From: Solimonas sp. SE-A11
GTDB taxonomy: Bacteria > Pseudomonadota > Gammaproteobacteria > Nevskiales > Nevskiaceae
DNA: 64,000 nucleotides
Assembly (NCBI RefSeq): GCF_030345715.1
Contig: NZ_JAUASX010000008.1
Coordinates: 62,001 to 126,000, forward strand
Direction of reading: 5' to 3'
The notes under the pieces are model-generated. The model did not search any database. It saw only the letters and a program-made list of their open reading frames with translations, and had not been told where the DNA came from. The position numbers were made by a program, and so were the translations under genes. This document shows positions 35,281 through 43,126 of this stretch, one piece after another. How positions within the stretch are numbered: the stretch's first letter is position 1; the number at the start of each line of letters is the position of its first letter.

Positions 35281-36291
35281 GTGGTGACATCCGGTCTTCT
35301 CAACCGCTATGCCCGGGCGATGATCGACAGCGCGGCCGCTCATGGCTATCCCGCTGAAATGATCGGCCAGGCTGTGGCGCTGTCGCCCGAGGCGCTGCGC
35401 GAGGTCGCTGGCTTCGACTCGGCCACGTTTTGCCGCGTCTCCCGTAACGTCAAGCTGATGATGATGGACGAGTTCTGTGGCCTCACCGCGGACCCCTGCG
35501 AGGTCGGCAGCTTCGTGCGCATGTGCGACAGCGCCGTCGGCGCCAATTCGCTGGGCGAGGGCCTGGCCCGCGCCTTCCGCTACTACGCCGGCGTGACCGG
35601 CGACATCGGCTTCGACCTGCACGTGCATCCCGACGTCGCCTCGGTGGCGATGAGCATCGCCCGCCCGGAGCTGGACCGCCACCGCGTACAGGTGGAATGG
35701 TGGTTCCTGATCTGGTCGCGCTTCGCCGGCTGGCTGATCGGCGAGGAGATCCCGCTGGTCGCCGTGGAGTTTCCGCATCCCTGTGCGGGTCCGCTGGAAG
35801 AGTACGCCGAGGCCTTCAGCGGCCTGAGCCGCTTCTCGCGGCCTAGTGCCCAGCTGATGCTGCCGGTGGCCTACCTGGATCGTCCCATCGTGCGCAGCCG
35901 TGAAGACCTGCGCCGCTTCATCGAGCCGCAAAGCATCGACCTGGCCCAACATGTCGAGGTGCAGCGGGCCTTCCGCTCGCTGCTCAAGGAGCGCCTGCGC
36001 CGCCAGTTGCGGGCCGAGGGCGCGTTGCCCTCGATCGAGGAGGTGGCCGAGTCCTGGCACGTCAGCAGCCAGACCCTGCGCCGCCGGCTCGACACCCAGT
36101 TCACCAGCTACCGCATGCTCAAGGAAGAAGTGCGCCGCGAGGAGGCCGCGCGCCTGCTGCGCGAGGGCCTGCCGGTGGGCGAGGTCTCGCTGCGCGCCGG
36201 CTTTTCCGAGTCCAACGGACTGTCCCGGGCGCTCAAGACCTGGTCCGGCATGAGCCCCAGCGAGTACCACGCGGCCACGCGGCCGGGCTGA
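35281..36291 (+). CDS. AraC-family transcriptional regulator
   Basis: A 336-residue regulator with an N-terminal ligand-binding domain of the Arabinose_bd/OruR type (about 20-205). The C-terminal double helix-turn-helix (about 235-330) shows PSIEEVAESWHVSSQTLRRRL and LPVGEVSLRAGFSESNGLSRALKTWSGMSPSEY. It starts at the first of two adjacent GTG codons, with AGGAG at proper distance. It probably senses a steroid intermediate and controls the genes downstream (36524 onward) or the transporter upstream, but the target is not shown by the sequence. Confidence 0.85.
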   Translation: MVTSGLLNRYARAMIDSAAAHGYPAEMIGQAVALSPEALREVAGFDSATFCRVSRNVKLMMMDEFCGLTADPCEVGSFVRMCDSAVGANSLGEGLARAFRYYAGVTGDIGFDLHVHPDVASVAMSIARPELDRHRVQVEWWFLIWSRFAGWLIGEEIPLVAVEFPHPCAGPLEEYAEAFSGLSRFSRPSAQLMLPVAYLDRPIVRSREDLRRFIEPQSIDLAQHVEVQRAFRSLLKERLRRQLRAEGALPSIEEVAESWHVSSQTLRRRLDTQFTSYRMLKEEVRREEAARLLREGLPVGEVSLRAGFSESNGLSRALKTWSGMSPSEYHAATRPG

Positions 36292-36455
36292 ACCCGGCGC
36301 CGGAGGGCGGCACTACCTCAAACGAGTCAGGCATCCCCGCCGGGGCGGCGGTAAGTTGGACTCAACAAAATACCCGGCAGGTCGGTAACCATTGATTCGC
36401 AAGGTTTTTGCGGAGCCTTTGAAGGTTGTCAGATTTTGCTATGGGCCATTCCGGA

Positions 36456-36475
36456 CCCCCTGCCTAAGCTGGGGG
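36456..36475. promoter_or_regulatory. Inverted repeat CCCCC-N10-GGGGG upstream of the amidohydrolase gene
   Basis: CCCCC, TGCCTAAGCT, GGGGG lies about 50 bases before the ATG of the amidohydrolase gene in the only intergenic space between it and the AraC-type gene. It may be an operator or part of the leader. Confidence 0.35.
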
Positions 36476-36523
36476 CGTACAGGCTGGCGTCCCGCCGGCC
36501 GATGAGAGCTGGAGGAGCGTCAA

Positions 36524-37624
36524 ATGGGTGAGTTAGCAACGGAAAAGCTGGTGTCGGTCGACTCGCACGTCCATTTCACGGATGACTGGGTCAAGGCGCG
36601 CCTGCGCAAGGAACTGCACGCCGTCTGGGACGACGCCAACAAGAAGGCCGAGGAATACGCCGCCAAGGTCCTGCGTGGCGGCCAGCCGCAGCTGCAGCTG
36701 GAGGACTTCGTCGATCCGGAAGCCGCCAAGGACCCCGGCCACTTCGAGCCGGCCGCCAAGCTGCAGGCCATGGACCGTGACGGCGTCTACGCCGAGGTCA
36801 TCTTCCCGGAACTCGCCGGCGCCAAGATCGCCAATCCCTTCCTGATGGGCGACAACTGGAAGGAAGTGTTCCAGGGCTACAACAACGCCATGGCCGACTT
36901 CGCTTCGCACGATCCCGTGCGCCTGATGACGGCCTACCAGCTGCCGCTGTACGACATCGACTTCGCGATCAAGGAAGTCGAGCGCCTGGCGCGCGACAAG
37001 AAGGCGCGCTGCGTGCAGCTCACGCCGTTCCCCTCGGACCTAGGCCTGCCGGACTTCTACGACAAGCGCTACGCGCCGCTGTGGTCGCTGATCGAGGAAT
37101 CGGGCCTGACGATCCTCAATCACCTGGACCTGCACAAGAACCTCTGGGACGTGTTCCGTCGCGACCCCACCCCGCAGAAGGGCATCTTCACCGGCCTGGC
37201 CTGGGCGCCGCTGGCGGAGACCATCTGCATGTGGATCCTCACCGGCACGCTGGAGAAGTATCCCAAGCTCAAGGTGCTGTTCGTGGAGCCGGGCCTGGGC
37301 TGGCTGCCGTGGTTCTTCGAGTCGCTGCTCGATCCGCGCATGCACCAGCACTACACCTTCCCCGGAGTGAAGCGCCCGCCGTCGGAGACCTTCCGCCAGC
37401 AGTGCGGCGCCACCTTCATGTACGAGCCGCGCGGCCTGAGCGAGTGCTACAAGTACTTCGGCCCGGACTGCCTGTACTGGTCCACCGACTTCCCGCACCC
37501 GGCCACCTGCTGGCCGAACTCGCGCTCGCAGGTCGTCAGCCAGTTCAAGGAAGCCGGCATCCCGGAGGCCGATCGCATCAAGATCACTTCCGGCAACGCG
37601 CTCAAGACCTTCGGTCTGGGCTAA
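36524..37624 (+). CDS. Amidohydrolase-family (PF04909-type) metal-dependent hydrolase
   Basis: A 366-residue TIM-barrel metallohydrolase or decarboxylase. It begins with the metal motif VDSHVHF (12-18), has a mid-barrel histidine region (LNHLDLHKN) and closes with WSTDFPHPATCWPNS. The DxHxH/TDFPHP pattern is typical of the ACMSD-like branch, whose members hydrolyse or decarboxylate rings. The substrate is unknown; in this neighbourhood an acyl-CoA or steroid-derived ring acid is possible. GGAGGAG precedes the ATG. It heads a likely two-gene operon with the CoA-transferase 85 bases downstream. Confidence 0.75.
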   Translation: MGELATEKLVSVDSHVHFTDDWVKARLRKELHAVWDDANKKAEEYAAKVLRGGQPQLQLEDFVDPEAAKDPGHFEPAAKLQAMDRDGVYAEVIFPELAGAKIANPFLMGDNWKEVFQGYNNAMADFASHDPVRLMTAYQLPLYDIDFAIKEVERLARDKKARCVQLTPFPSDLGLPDFYDKRYAPLWSLIEESGLTILNHLDLHKNLWDVFRRDPTPQKGIFTGLAWAPLAETICMWILTGTLEKYPKLKVLFVEPGLGWLPWFFESLLDPRMHQHYTFPGVKRPPSETFRQQCGATFMYEPRGLSECYKYFGPDCLYWSTDFPHPATCWPNSRSQVVSQFKEAGIPEADRIKITSGNALKTFGLG

Positions 37625-37709
37625 GCGATACCCGGGCGGGGCGCCGGCAAGGGCGTCCCGCCTTCATTGTTTCAACAAAACCTGATTGGCAGAACAACGA
37701 GGAGCGGAC

Positions 37710-40274
37710 ATGGCTGGAGTTCTCGAGAAACTGAAAGTGCTGGACCTGACCTGGGGTATCGCCGGCCCGATGGCCACGATGCTGCTGGCGGACAACGGCG
37801 CCGAGGTCACCAAGATCGAACCTCCCGGCGGTGATCCGTTCCGCAACCAGCTCGGCTACAAGGTCTGGCAGCGCGGCAAGCGCAGCGCCATCCTCGACCT
37901 CAAGAACGCCGACGACAAGAAGGCCTTCCTGGCGCTGGCGCAGACCGCCGACGTGCTGGTGGAATCCTTCTCGCCGGGCACCACCGACAAGCTCGGCATT
38001 GATTTCAAGACCCTGAGCGCGCGCAACCCGCGCCTGGTGTACTGCTCCATCACCGGCTACGGCCGCGGCAACGCGCTGAGCAACCGCCCCGCGTACGACG
38101 CGCTGGTGCAGGCCCGCACCGGCCTGATGCACGAGCAGCGCGGCTGGGCGGAAGGCGCGCTCAACCACATGAACGGTCTGCCCGACCCCTATCCGGATCT
38201 CGAGATCCCGCAGGACTGGGTGCAGGGCGCCGCGCGCGAGGGCCCGCTGTTCGTGGCCTCGCACTGGCCGAGCCTGGGTGCCTTCTTCAACGCGTCCCTC
38301 GGTATCGCCGCCGCGCTGCGTGCCCGCGAGATCACCGGCAAGGGCCAGTGGGTGGAAACCTCCCTGCTGCAGGGAGCCTTCGCTGGCGCCGCCGGTGTCT
38401 GGCAGCGTGCCGAGAAGATCGACGCCCCGGGCTTCGACACCTGGATCCTCGGCAACCGCTCGCCCAAGGGCCACTTCCAGGCCAAGGACGGCAAGTGGCT
38501 GCACAACTGGGTGCCCAATCCGCGCTTCATCCTGCAGGCCGCGCAGGGTGACACCCTCAACGCATCGCCGGACCTCACCGTCCAGAACGATCCGGATCGC
38601 TTTGGCACCGGCCCCGAGGAAATCCTGGTGATGTCGCACTACCAGCCGATCCTTGCCGAGGCCGTGGCGAAGTTCCCGGTCAAGGACTGGGTGGACGCCG
38701 CCGCTACCGCCGAGATGACGATGCAGCCTGTGCGCAGCATCGAGGAATCGCTGGCCGACCCCGCCTTCCTCGAGGACGGCTGCGTGACGGAAGCCCATGA
38801 CCCCGAACTGGGCACCATCCGCACCGTCGGCAACGCCTTCAACATGAGCAAGACGCAGGGCAAGCCCGGCGCCGCGCCGGTGAAGGCCGGCGCCAACACG
38901 GAGGAAGTGAAGGCGGAAGCCGCCAAGATCATCGCCGAGGCCAAGGCCGCCACCGCCGCCGTAGCGGCCAAGTCGGGCAAGAAGCTCAAGGCACCGCTGG
39001 AAGGCATCACGGTGCTCGACCTGGGCCTGGCCATCGCCGGTCCCTTCGGCACGCAGCTGCTCAGCGACCTGGGCGCCACGGTGATCAAGGTCAACGGCCT
39101 GTTCGACCTGTTCTGGCACCGCGTGCACATCGCCTACATGGCCAACCGCGGCAAGAAGTCGATCACGCTGAATCTGAAGGACCCGCGTGCGATGAAGATC
39201 CTGCTGGATCTCGTCAAGCAGGCCGACGTCGTGCAGCACAACATGCGCTACGACGCCGCCGAGCGCCTCAAGATCGACTACGAGTCCCTCAAGCAGATCA
39301 ACCCGGGCCTGATCTACTGTCACACCCGCGGCTTCGAGCGCGGCGTGCGCGCCGGCCTGCCGGGCAACGACCAGACCGGCGCCTGCCTGTCCGGCATCCA
39401 GTACGAGGACGGTGGCATGGGCCGCAACGGCGACAATGGCGAAGTCGGCCGTCCGCTGTGGAGCTTCACCAGCTTCGGCGACACCGGCAACGGCTTCCTG
39501 TCGGCCGTGGCCATCGTCAACGCGATCTATCACCGCGACCGCACCGGCGAAGGCCAGTTCGTCGACACCTCCATCATCAACGCCGCGCTACTGAACACCA
39601 GCTACGCCGTCGCGACGCCGGATGGCAAGGGCTTCGAGCGCCCGCGCATCGGTGGCGACCAGGTCGGCTACTCCGCCGGCCACCGCCTGTACAGCACCCT
39701 GGACGGCTGGCTGTGCTTCGTGCTGGTGGAGCAGTCGCACTGGGATGAGCTCTTCGCCGTCATCGGCAAGCCCGAACTGGTCACCGACGCCCGCTTCGCC
39801 ACGTTCGAGGCGCGCGCCAAGAACGACGCCGCGCTGGCCAAGATCATCGGCAACGTGCTGGCCACGGACACCGCCGCCAACTGGTTCGCCAAGCTCGACA
39901 AGGCCGGCGTGCCGGTGGAAGTGGTGGACGCCGAGTTCTCGCGCAAGCTGCATGACAACGCCGAGTTCCAGAAGAACCAGTGGGTCGTCTCCTACCCGCA
40001 CCCGGTGGTCGGCAAGCTCGACCAGATCGGCCTGCTGGTGAGCCTGTCCGACACCCCGGGCGTGATCCAGGGCCGCCCGCTGCTGGTCGGCGAGCACACC
40101 AAGGAAATCCTCGGCGGCATGGGCTACACCGAGGACCAGGTGAAGACCATGGAAGAGCAGTTCGCCATCGGTTTCGTCGGTATGCCGCGCATGCCTCCGC
40201 GCCCGGCAGCCGCCGCGCCGTCGGCACCGAAGCCGGGCATGGCGAGCATGCTGGAGAAGGAAGGGAACAAGTAA
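37710..40274 (+). CDS. Tandem family III (CaiB/BaiF) CoA-transferase with a single catalytic Asp
   Basis: An 854-residue fusion of two family III CoA-transferase domains (about 1-400 and 430-845) joined by an Ala/Lys-rich linker near 390-430. Domain starts match (LKVLDLTWGIAGPMATMLLADNGAEVTKIE and GITVLDLGLAIAGPFGTQLLSDLGATVIKVN, shown only for comparison of strands LDLTWGIAGP and LDLGLAIAGP). The catalytic Asp is present only in domain 2, Asp591 in SFGDTGNG. The matching place in domain 1 holds Ser188 (HWPSLGAF). Normal enzymes are interlocked homodimers with two sites, so this may be a pseudo-dimer with one. Bile-acid BaiF belongs to the family, which suits transfer of CoA between steroid acids. 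Confidence 0.8.
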   Translation: MAGVLEKLKVLDLTWGIAGPMATMLLADNGAEVTKIEPPGGDPFRNQLGYKVWQRGKRSAILDLKNADDKKAFLALAQTADVLVESFSPGTTDKLGIDFKTLSARNPRLVYCSITGYGRGNALSNRPAYDALVQARTGLMHEQRGWAEGALNHMNGLPDPYPDLEIPQDWVQGAAREGPLFVASHWPSLGAFFNASLGIAAALRAREITGKGQWVETSLLQGAFAGAAGVWQRAEKIDAPGFDTWILGNRSPKGHFQAKDGKWLHNWVPNPRFILQAAQGDTLNASPDLTVQNDPDRFGTGPEEILVMSHYQPILAEAVAKFPVKDWVDAAATAEMTMQPVRSIEESLADPAFLEDGCVTEAHDPELGTIRTVGNAFNMSKTQGKPGAAPVKAGANTEEVKAEAAKIIAEAKAATAAVAAKSGKKLKAPLEGITVLDLGLAIAGPFGTQLLSDLGATVIKVNGLFDLFWHRVHIAYMANRGKKSITLNLKDPRAMKILLDLVKQADVVQHNMRYDAAERLKIDYESLKQINPGLIYCHTRGFERGVRAGLPGNDQTGACLSGIQYEDGGMGRNGDNGEVGRPLWSFTSFGDTGNGFLSAVAIVNAIYHRDRTGEGQFVDTSIINAALLNTSYAVATPDGKGFERPRIGGDQVGYSAGHRLYSTLDGWLCFVLVEQSHWDELFAVIGKPELVTDARFATFEARAKNDAALAKIIGNVLATDTAANWFAKLDKAGVPVEVVDAEFSRKLHDNAEFQKNQWVVSYPHPVVGKLDQIGLLVSLSDTPGVIQGRPLLVGEHTKEILGGMGYTEDQVKTMEEQFAIGFVGMPRMPPRPAAAAPSAPKPGMASMLEKEGNK

Positions 40275-40291
40275 CACCCAACGGTGAGGCG

Positions 40292-40320
40292 AAAAGGCCG
40301 GGGAGATCCCGGCCTTTTTC
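40292..40320 (+). terminator. Rho-independent terminator after the CoA-transferase
   Basis: AAAAGGCCGGG, GAGAT, CCCGGCCTTTTT makes a strong stem followed by a T run. Confidence 0.92.
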
Positions 40321-40431
40321 CTTTCCCGGGAAGATAGACCCTTACCGTTCCATCCGATTGCCGCGTCCTTGGTGATCCGCCATGACGGATCACTCCGGAT
40401 GATCGGATGGATCATTGATAAGGAGTTCCGC

Positions 40432-41277
40432 ATGCAAGACAAGGTCTGCCTCGTTACCGGCGCCACCAGTGGTATCGGCCGCGCCACCGCCAAGGCCCTC
40501 GCGGCCCAGGGAGCAGAAGTATTCCTGCTGGTGCGCAGCCGCGACAAAGGTGAAATTGCGCTGCAGGAGCTTGCCCATGAAACGCGCAACAGCCGCCTGC
40601 ACCTGCTGATCGGCGATCTCGCCAGGCAGTCCGATATCCGCCGCGTTGCCGCAGAGTTCCTGTCCACGGGCAAGCCGCTGCACGTTCTGGTCAACAACGC
40701 CGGCCTGATCAACACCCGCCTGCGCCATACGCCCGACGGCATCGAGGAAATGTTCGCGGTCAACCACCTGGGTTATTTCCTGCTGACCGAGCTGTTGCGG
40801 CAACGCCTGATCCAGAGCGCGCCGTCGCGTATCGTCAGCGTCTCCTCGGGAGCGCATGCCTTCGTGAAGGGCTTGCAGCTGGATGACCTGGAATTCCAGC
40901 GCAATGGCTTCAGTACCTTCGCCGTTTACGGGCACTCCAAGCTCTGCAACCTGCTGTGGACGCGCGAACTGGCCCGGCAGCTTCAGGGCAGCGGCGTGAC
41001 GGCCAACTGCCTGCACCCGGGCGCTGTCGGCACCGGGCTGGGCAACCAGAATGCACGCTGGGCGCGTTACGTCACCCGGCTTCTGCGGCCGTTCTTCCGC
41101 ACGCCGGAACGCGGCGCCAGCTCCTCGATCCATCTGGCGACCTCGCCGGAGGTGGAGGGCGTCAGCGGGAAGTACTATTACGACTGCAAGCCGATCCGCC
41201 CCAAGCCCTGGGCGGAAGACGACGCGGCGGCGCGGGAGCTTTGGCAGCTGAGCCAGCGGATGACCCGGCTACCCTGA
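40432..41277 (+). CDS. Short-chain dehydrogenase, retinol-dehydrogenase-like
   Basis: A 281-residue SDR with TGATSGIG (9-16), NNAG (88-91), Ser138/139, Tyr166 and Lys170. The long gap between Ser and Tyr (VKGLQLDDLEFQRNGFSTFAVYGHSK) and SKLCNLLWTRELARQLQGSGVTANCLHPG are typical of the RDH11-14/WW-oxidoreductase group. These reduce or oxidise retinoids and steroids, often with NADP (VRSRDK after strand 2 fits). AAGGAG precedes ATG 40432. It is flanked by terminators on both sides and so is transcribed alone. Confidence 0.8.
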   Translation: MQDKVCLVTGATSGIGRATAKALAAQGAEVFLLVRSRDKGEIALQELAHETRNSRLHLLIGDLARQSDIRRVAAEFLSTGKPLHVLVNNAGLINTRLRHTPDGIEEMFAVNHLGYFLLTELLRQRLIQSAPSRIVSVSSGAHAFVKGLQLDDLEFQRNGFSTFAVYGHSKLCNLLWTRELARQLQGSGVTANCLHPGAVGTGLGNQNARWARYVTRLLRPFFRTPERGASSSIHLATSPEVEGVSGKYYYDCKPIRPKPWAEDDAAARELWQLSQRMTRLP

Positions 41278-41293
41278 GGCCGCAGTCGGCATC

Positions 41294-41331
41294 ACAGAAA
41301 AGGGCCGGGAATATCCCGGCCCTTTTCTGTT
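41294..41331. terminator. Bidirectional terminator between convergent genes
   Basis: CAGAAAAGGGCCGGG, AATAT, CCCGGCCCTTTTCTG is a 15-base-pair stem with A and T tracts on either side. It would end both the SDR transcript and the convergent UPF0114 gene. Confidence 0.92.
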
Positions 41332-41342
41332 TGCAGCGGTAT

Positions 41343-41936
41343 TTAGTGCCCCGAGTGGGTCGGCTTGGCGTGCGAGCTCGCCATCAGCCGATCCGTCCAG
41401 GCAATGCCGATGGCCGAGGCGATGAAAGCCATGTGGATGATGGTCTGCCACATCACGCCGGCCTCGGTCACGCTGGTGCAGCGTACGCCGGCCGCCGCCG
41501 TGGCGCAGGTGGGCAATGCCCCGAGCGATCCGGCCTCGATGAAGGTCTTGAGCAGGTGGATCGAGGAGATGCCGATGATTGCCATCGCCAGCTTCACCTT
41601 CAGCACCGAGGCGTTGACGTGGCTCAGCCATTCCGGCTGGTCCGGGTGCCCCTGCAGGTGCAGGCGTGAGACGAAGGTCTCGTAGCCGCCGACGATGACC
41701 ATCACCAGCAGGTTGGAGATCATCACCACGTCGATCAGCGCCAGTACGATCAGCATCACCTGCTGCTCGTTGAGCTCCAGCGCGCCGTGGGTCAGGTGCC
41801 AGAGTTCCTTGCAGAACAGGATGACGTACACGCCCTGCGCGACGATCAGGCCCAGGTACAGCGGCAACTGCAGCCAGCGCGAGGAGAAGATCAGGGAGGG
41901 CAGGGGGGACAGCGACTTGTGGGGGTTCGGGGCCAT
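41343..41936 (-). CDS. UPF0114 (YqhA-like) integral membrane protein
   Basis: A 197-residue protein of the YqhA/TIGR00645 family, function unknown. [23 protein letters not shown] forms the first membrane segment, [31 protein letters not shown] the second and third, and [24 protein letters not shown] the last. [22 protein letters not shown] is the family signature region. About 20 extra residues ([20 protein letters not shown], with two Cys) lie before the last helix and could form a disulfide outside the membrane. It is preceded by a minus-strand region with no other gene in its transcript. Confidence 0.85.
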   Translation of the reverse strand: MAPNPHKSLSPLPSLIFSSRWLQLPLYLGLIVAQGVYVILFCKELWHLTHGALELNEQQVMLIVLALIDVVMISNLLVMVIVGGYETFVSRLHLQGHPDQPEWLSHVNASVLKVKLAMAIIGISSIHLLKTFIEAGSLGALPTCATAAAGVRCTSVTEAGVMWQTIIHMAFIASAIGIAWTDRLMASSHAKPTHSGH

Positions 41937-42108
41937 GGGTATGAGGTTGGGAGCCAGGAGGCGCGCCGGATTCTAGCAGGCCGTCCGAGCCGTTCGCCCA
42001 ACGGTCATTTTTTATTCATATGCGGAAAAACCTGCATCTGGCGGGCTTCGCGCCAACGGTCCACAGCGTTGTCCACAGGTCCTGTGGATATCTGCGGCCA
42101 GGGCTTTC

Positions 42109-42672
42109 CTACGCGGCCTGACGCAGGGGCCGGCGTTGCCGTGCATCCCGCAGGCTTTCCGCCCACCAGCGCAGCCGCGACAGCAGTTTGCCCATGTTGC
42201 GCCGTGCCCGTTCCGGCGATCGCAGCTCGCCGTCCGCACCGAACTGCTCCCAGATTTCCGTGAAGCTCACGGTCTCGCGCAGGGCCACGGCATCCAGCTC
42301 GGCAAACACCTGGCGCAACTGCTCCACCGCCCGCAGCCCGCCGGAGACCCCGCCGTAGCAGACGAAGGCCACCGGCTTGGCCTGCCAGGGCTCGTAGGTC
42401 GAGTCGAGCAGCTCCTTCAGCGCGGCAGGGTAGCCGTGGTTGTATTCCGGCGTGACCACGATGAAGGCCTCGGCCCGCGCGATGCGGGCTTCCGCGTCGG
42501 CCTCGTCAAGCCGCCCGTCCGCCCCGCGCCGCAACTGCGCCGGGTCGATCGCCTCGATCTCGAACTCCGGATGCTCGCGGACCTGGCCCGCGACCCAGTT
42601 CGCCACCGTGTCGCAGAGCCGCCCCGGCCGCGTGCTGCCGTAGACCAGTCCCAGCCGTATCCGCTCGCTCAT
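42109..42672 (-). CDS. NADPH-dependent FMN reductase family protein
   Basis: A 187-residue flavodoxin-like quinone/FMN reductase. LVYGSTRPGRLCDTVANWV binds the FMN phosphate and TPEYNHGYPAALKELLD is the family signature. It probably performs two-electron reduction of quinones or chromate-like oxidants with NAD(P)H. I chose ATG 42672 because GGGAG lies eight bases ahead and because an upstream in-frame ATG at 42708 overlaps the -10 element of a MerR-type promoter (42707-42737). That promoter suggests induction by redox stress through SoxR. The C-terminus is rich in Arg. Confidence 0.83.
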   Translation of the reverse strand: MSERIRLGLVYGSTRPGRLCDTVANWVAGQVREHPEFEIEAIDPAQLRRGADGRLDEADAEARIARAEAFIVVTPEYNHGYPAALKELLDSTYEPWQAKPVAFVCYGGVSGGLRAVEQLRQVFAELDAVALRETVSFTEIWEQFGADGELRSPERARRNMGKLLSRLRWWAESLRDARQRRPLRQAA

Positions 42673-42706
42673 CGCCGCCACTCCCGTTCCAGGCATCGTG
42701 GCGGAC

Positions 42707-42737
42707 ATCCTAGAACCTCAACTTAGGTTTAGGTCAA
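42707..42737 (-). promoter_or_regulatory. MerR/SoxR-type promoter with 19-base spacer
   Basis: On the minus strand, TTGACC (-35) and TAGGAT (-10) are separated by exactly 19 bases, which contain CCTAAACCT and AGGTTCTAGG as an imperfect palindrome. The overlong spacer with a centred dyad is the hallmark of MerR-family activated promoters, and the CTAAGTTGAGGT core resembles SoxR boxes. It drives the FMN reductase gene. Confidence 0.72.
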
Positions 42738-42748
42738 TACCCGGCGCC

Positions 42749-43126
42749 TCAGTCCTGGAATTGCTTCAGGTACTCGATGATGTCGGCGCGCTGCTGCGGC
42801 GTGGTCTGGAACACCACCATCGTGCTGTTGGGCAGGAACTTGCCCATGTTGGCCAGCCAGAAATCCAGCAGTTCCGGCGTCCAGTCGAACCCGGCCTGCT
42901 TCATCTCGTCCGAGTAGTAGGCGTAGCTGGCTACCGAGCCGGCCTTGCGACCGAAGATGCCGTAGAGGTTGGGGCCGTTGTGGTCGCCGTAGGTCTTCTC
43001 GGGGTAATGGCAGGTGCGGCACTGGCCGAAGACCAGGCGGCCGCGCTCGGCATCGCCCTTGGGCGCCTCGGCGGCAGCGCCTAGCGACAGCCCGAGCAGT
43101 ACGGCGGCGGTGAGTGCGTGCTTCAT
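42749..43126 (-). CDS. Periplasmic class I cytochrome c
   Basis: A 125-residue protein with a signal peptide (cleavage probably after AAA, residue 19) and one heme site CRTCH (Cys36, Cys39, His40). Met103 (LPNSTMVV) is the likely sixth ligand. GPNLYGIFGRKAGS is typical of cytochrome c2/c550. Its start overlaps the stop of the Tat-exported flavoprotein gene (ATGA), which makes it the natural periplasmic electron acceptor of that enzyme. Confidence 0.85.
   Translation of the reverse strand: MKHALTAAVLLGLSLGAAAEAPKGDAERGRLVFGQCRTCHYPEKTYGDHNGPNLYGIFGRKAGSVASYAYYSDEMKQAGFDWTPELLDFWLANMGKFLPNSTMVVFQTTPQQRADIIEYLKQFQD

Noticed and set aside
42069..42091. Two DnaA-box-like 9-mers (TTGTCCACA and TGTGGATAT) in inverted order
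   Set aside because: No further boxes, no AT-rich unwinding region and no dnaA, dnaN or gidA neighbours. A replication origin is not supported.
42673..42708. Upstream ATG as start of the FMN reductase
   Set aside because: It would lie within the -10 element of the MerR-type promoter, upstream of the likely transcription start.
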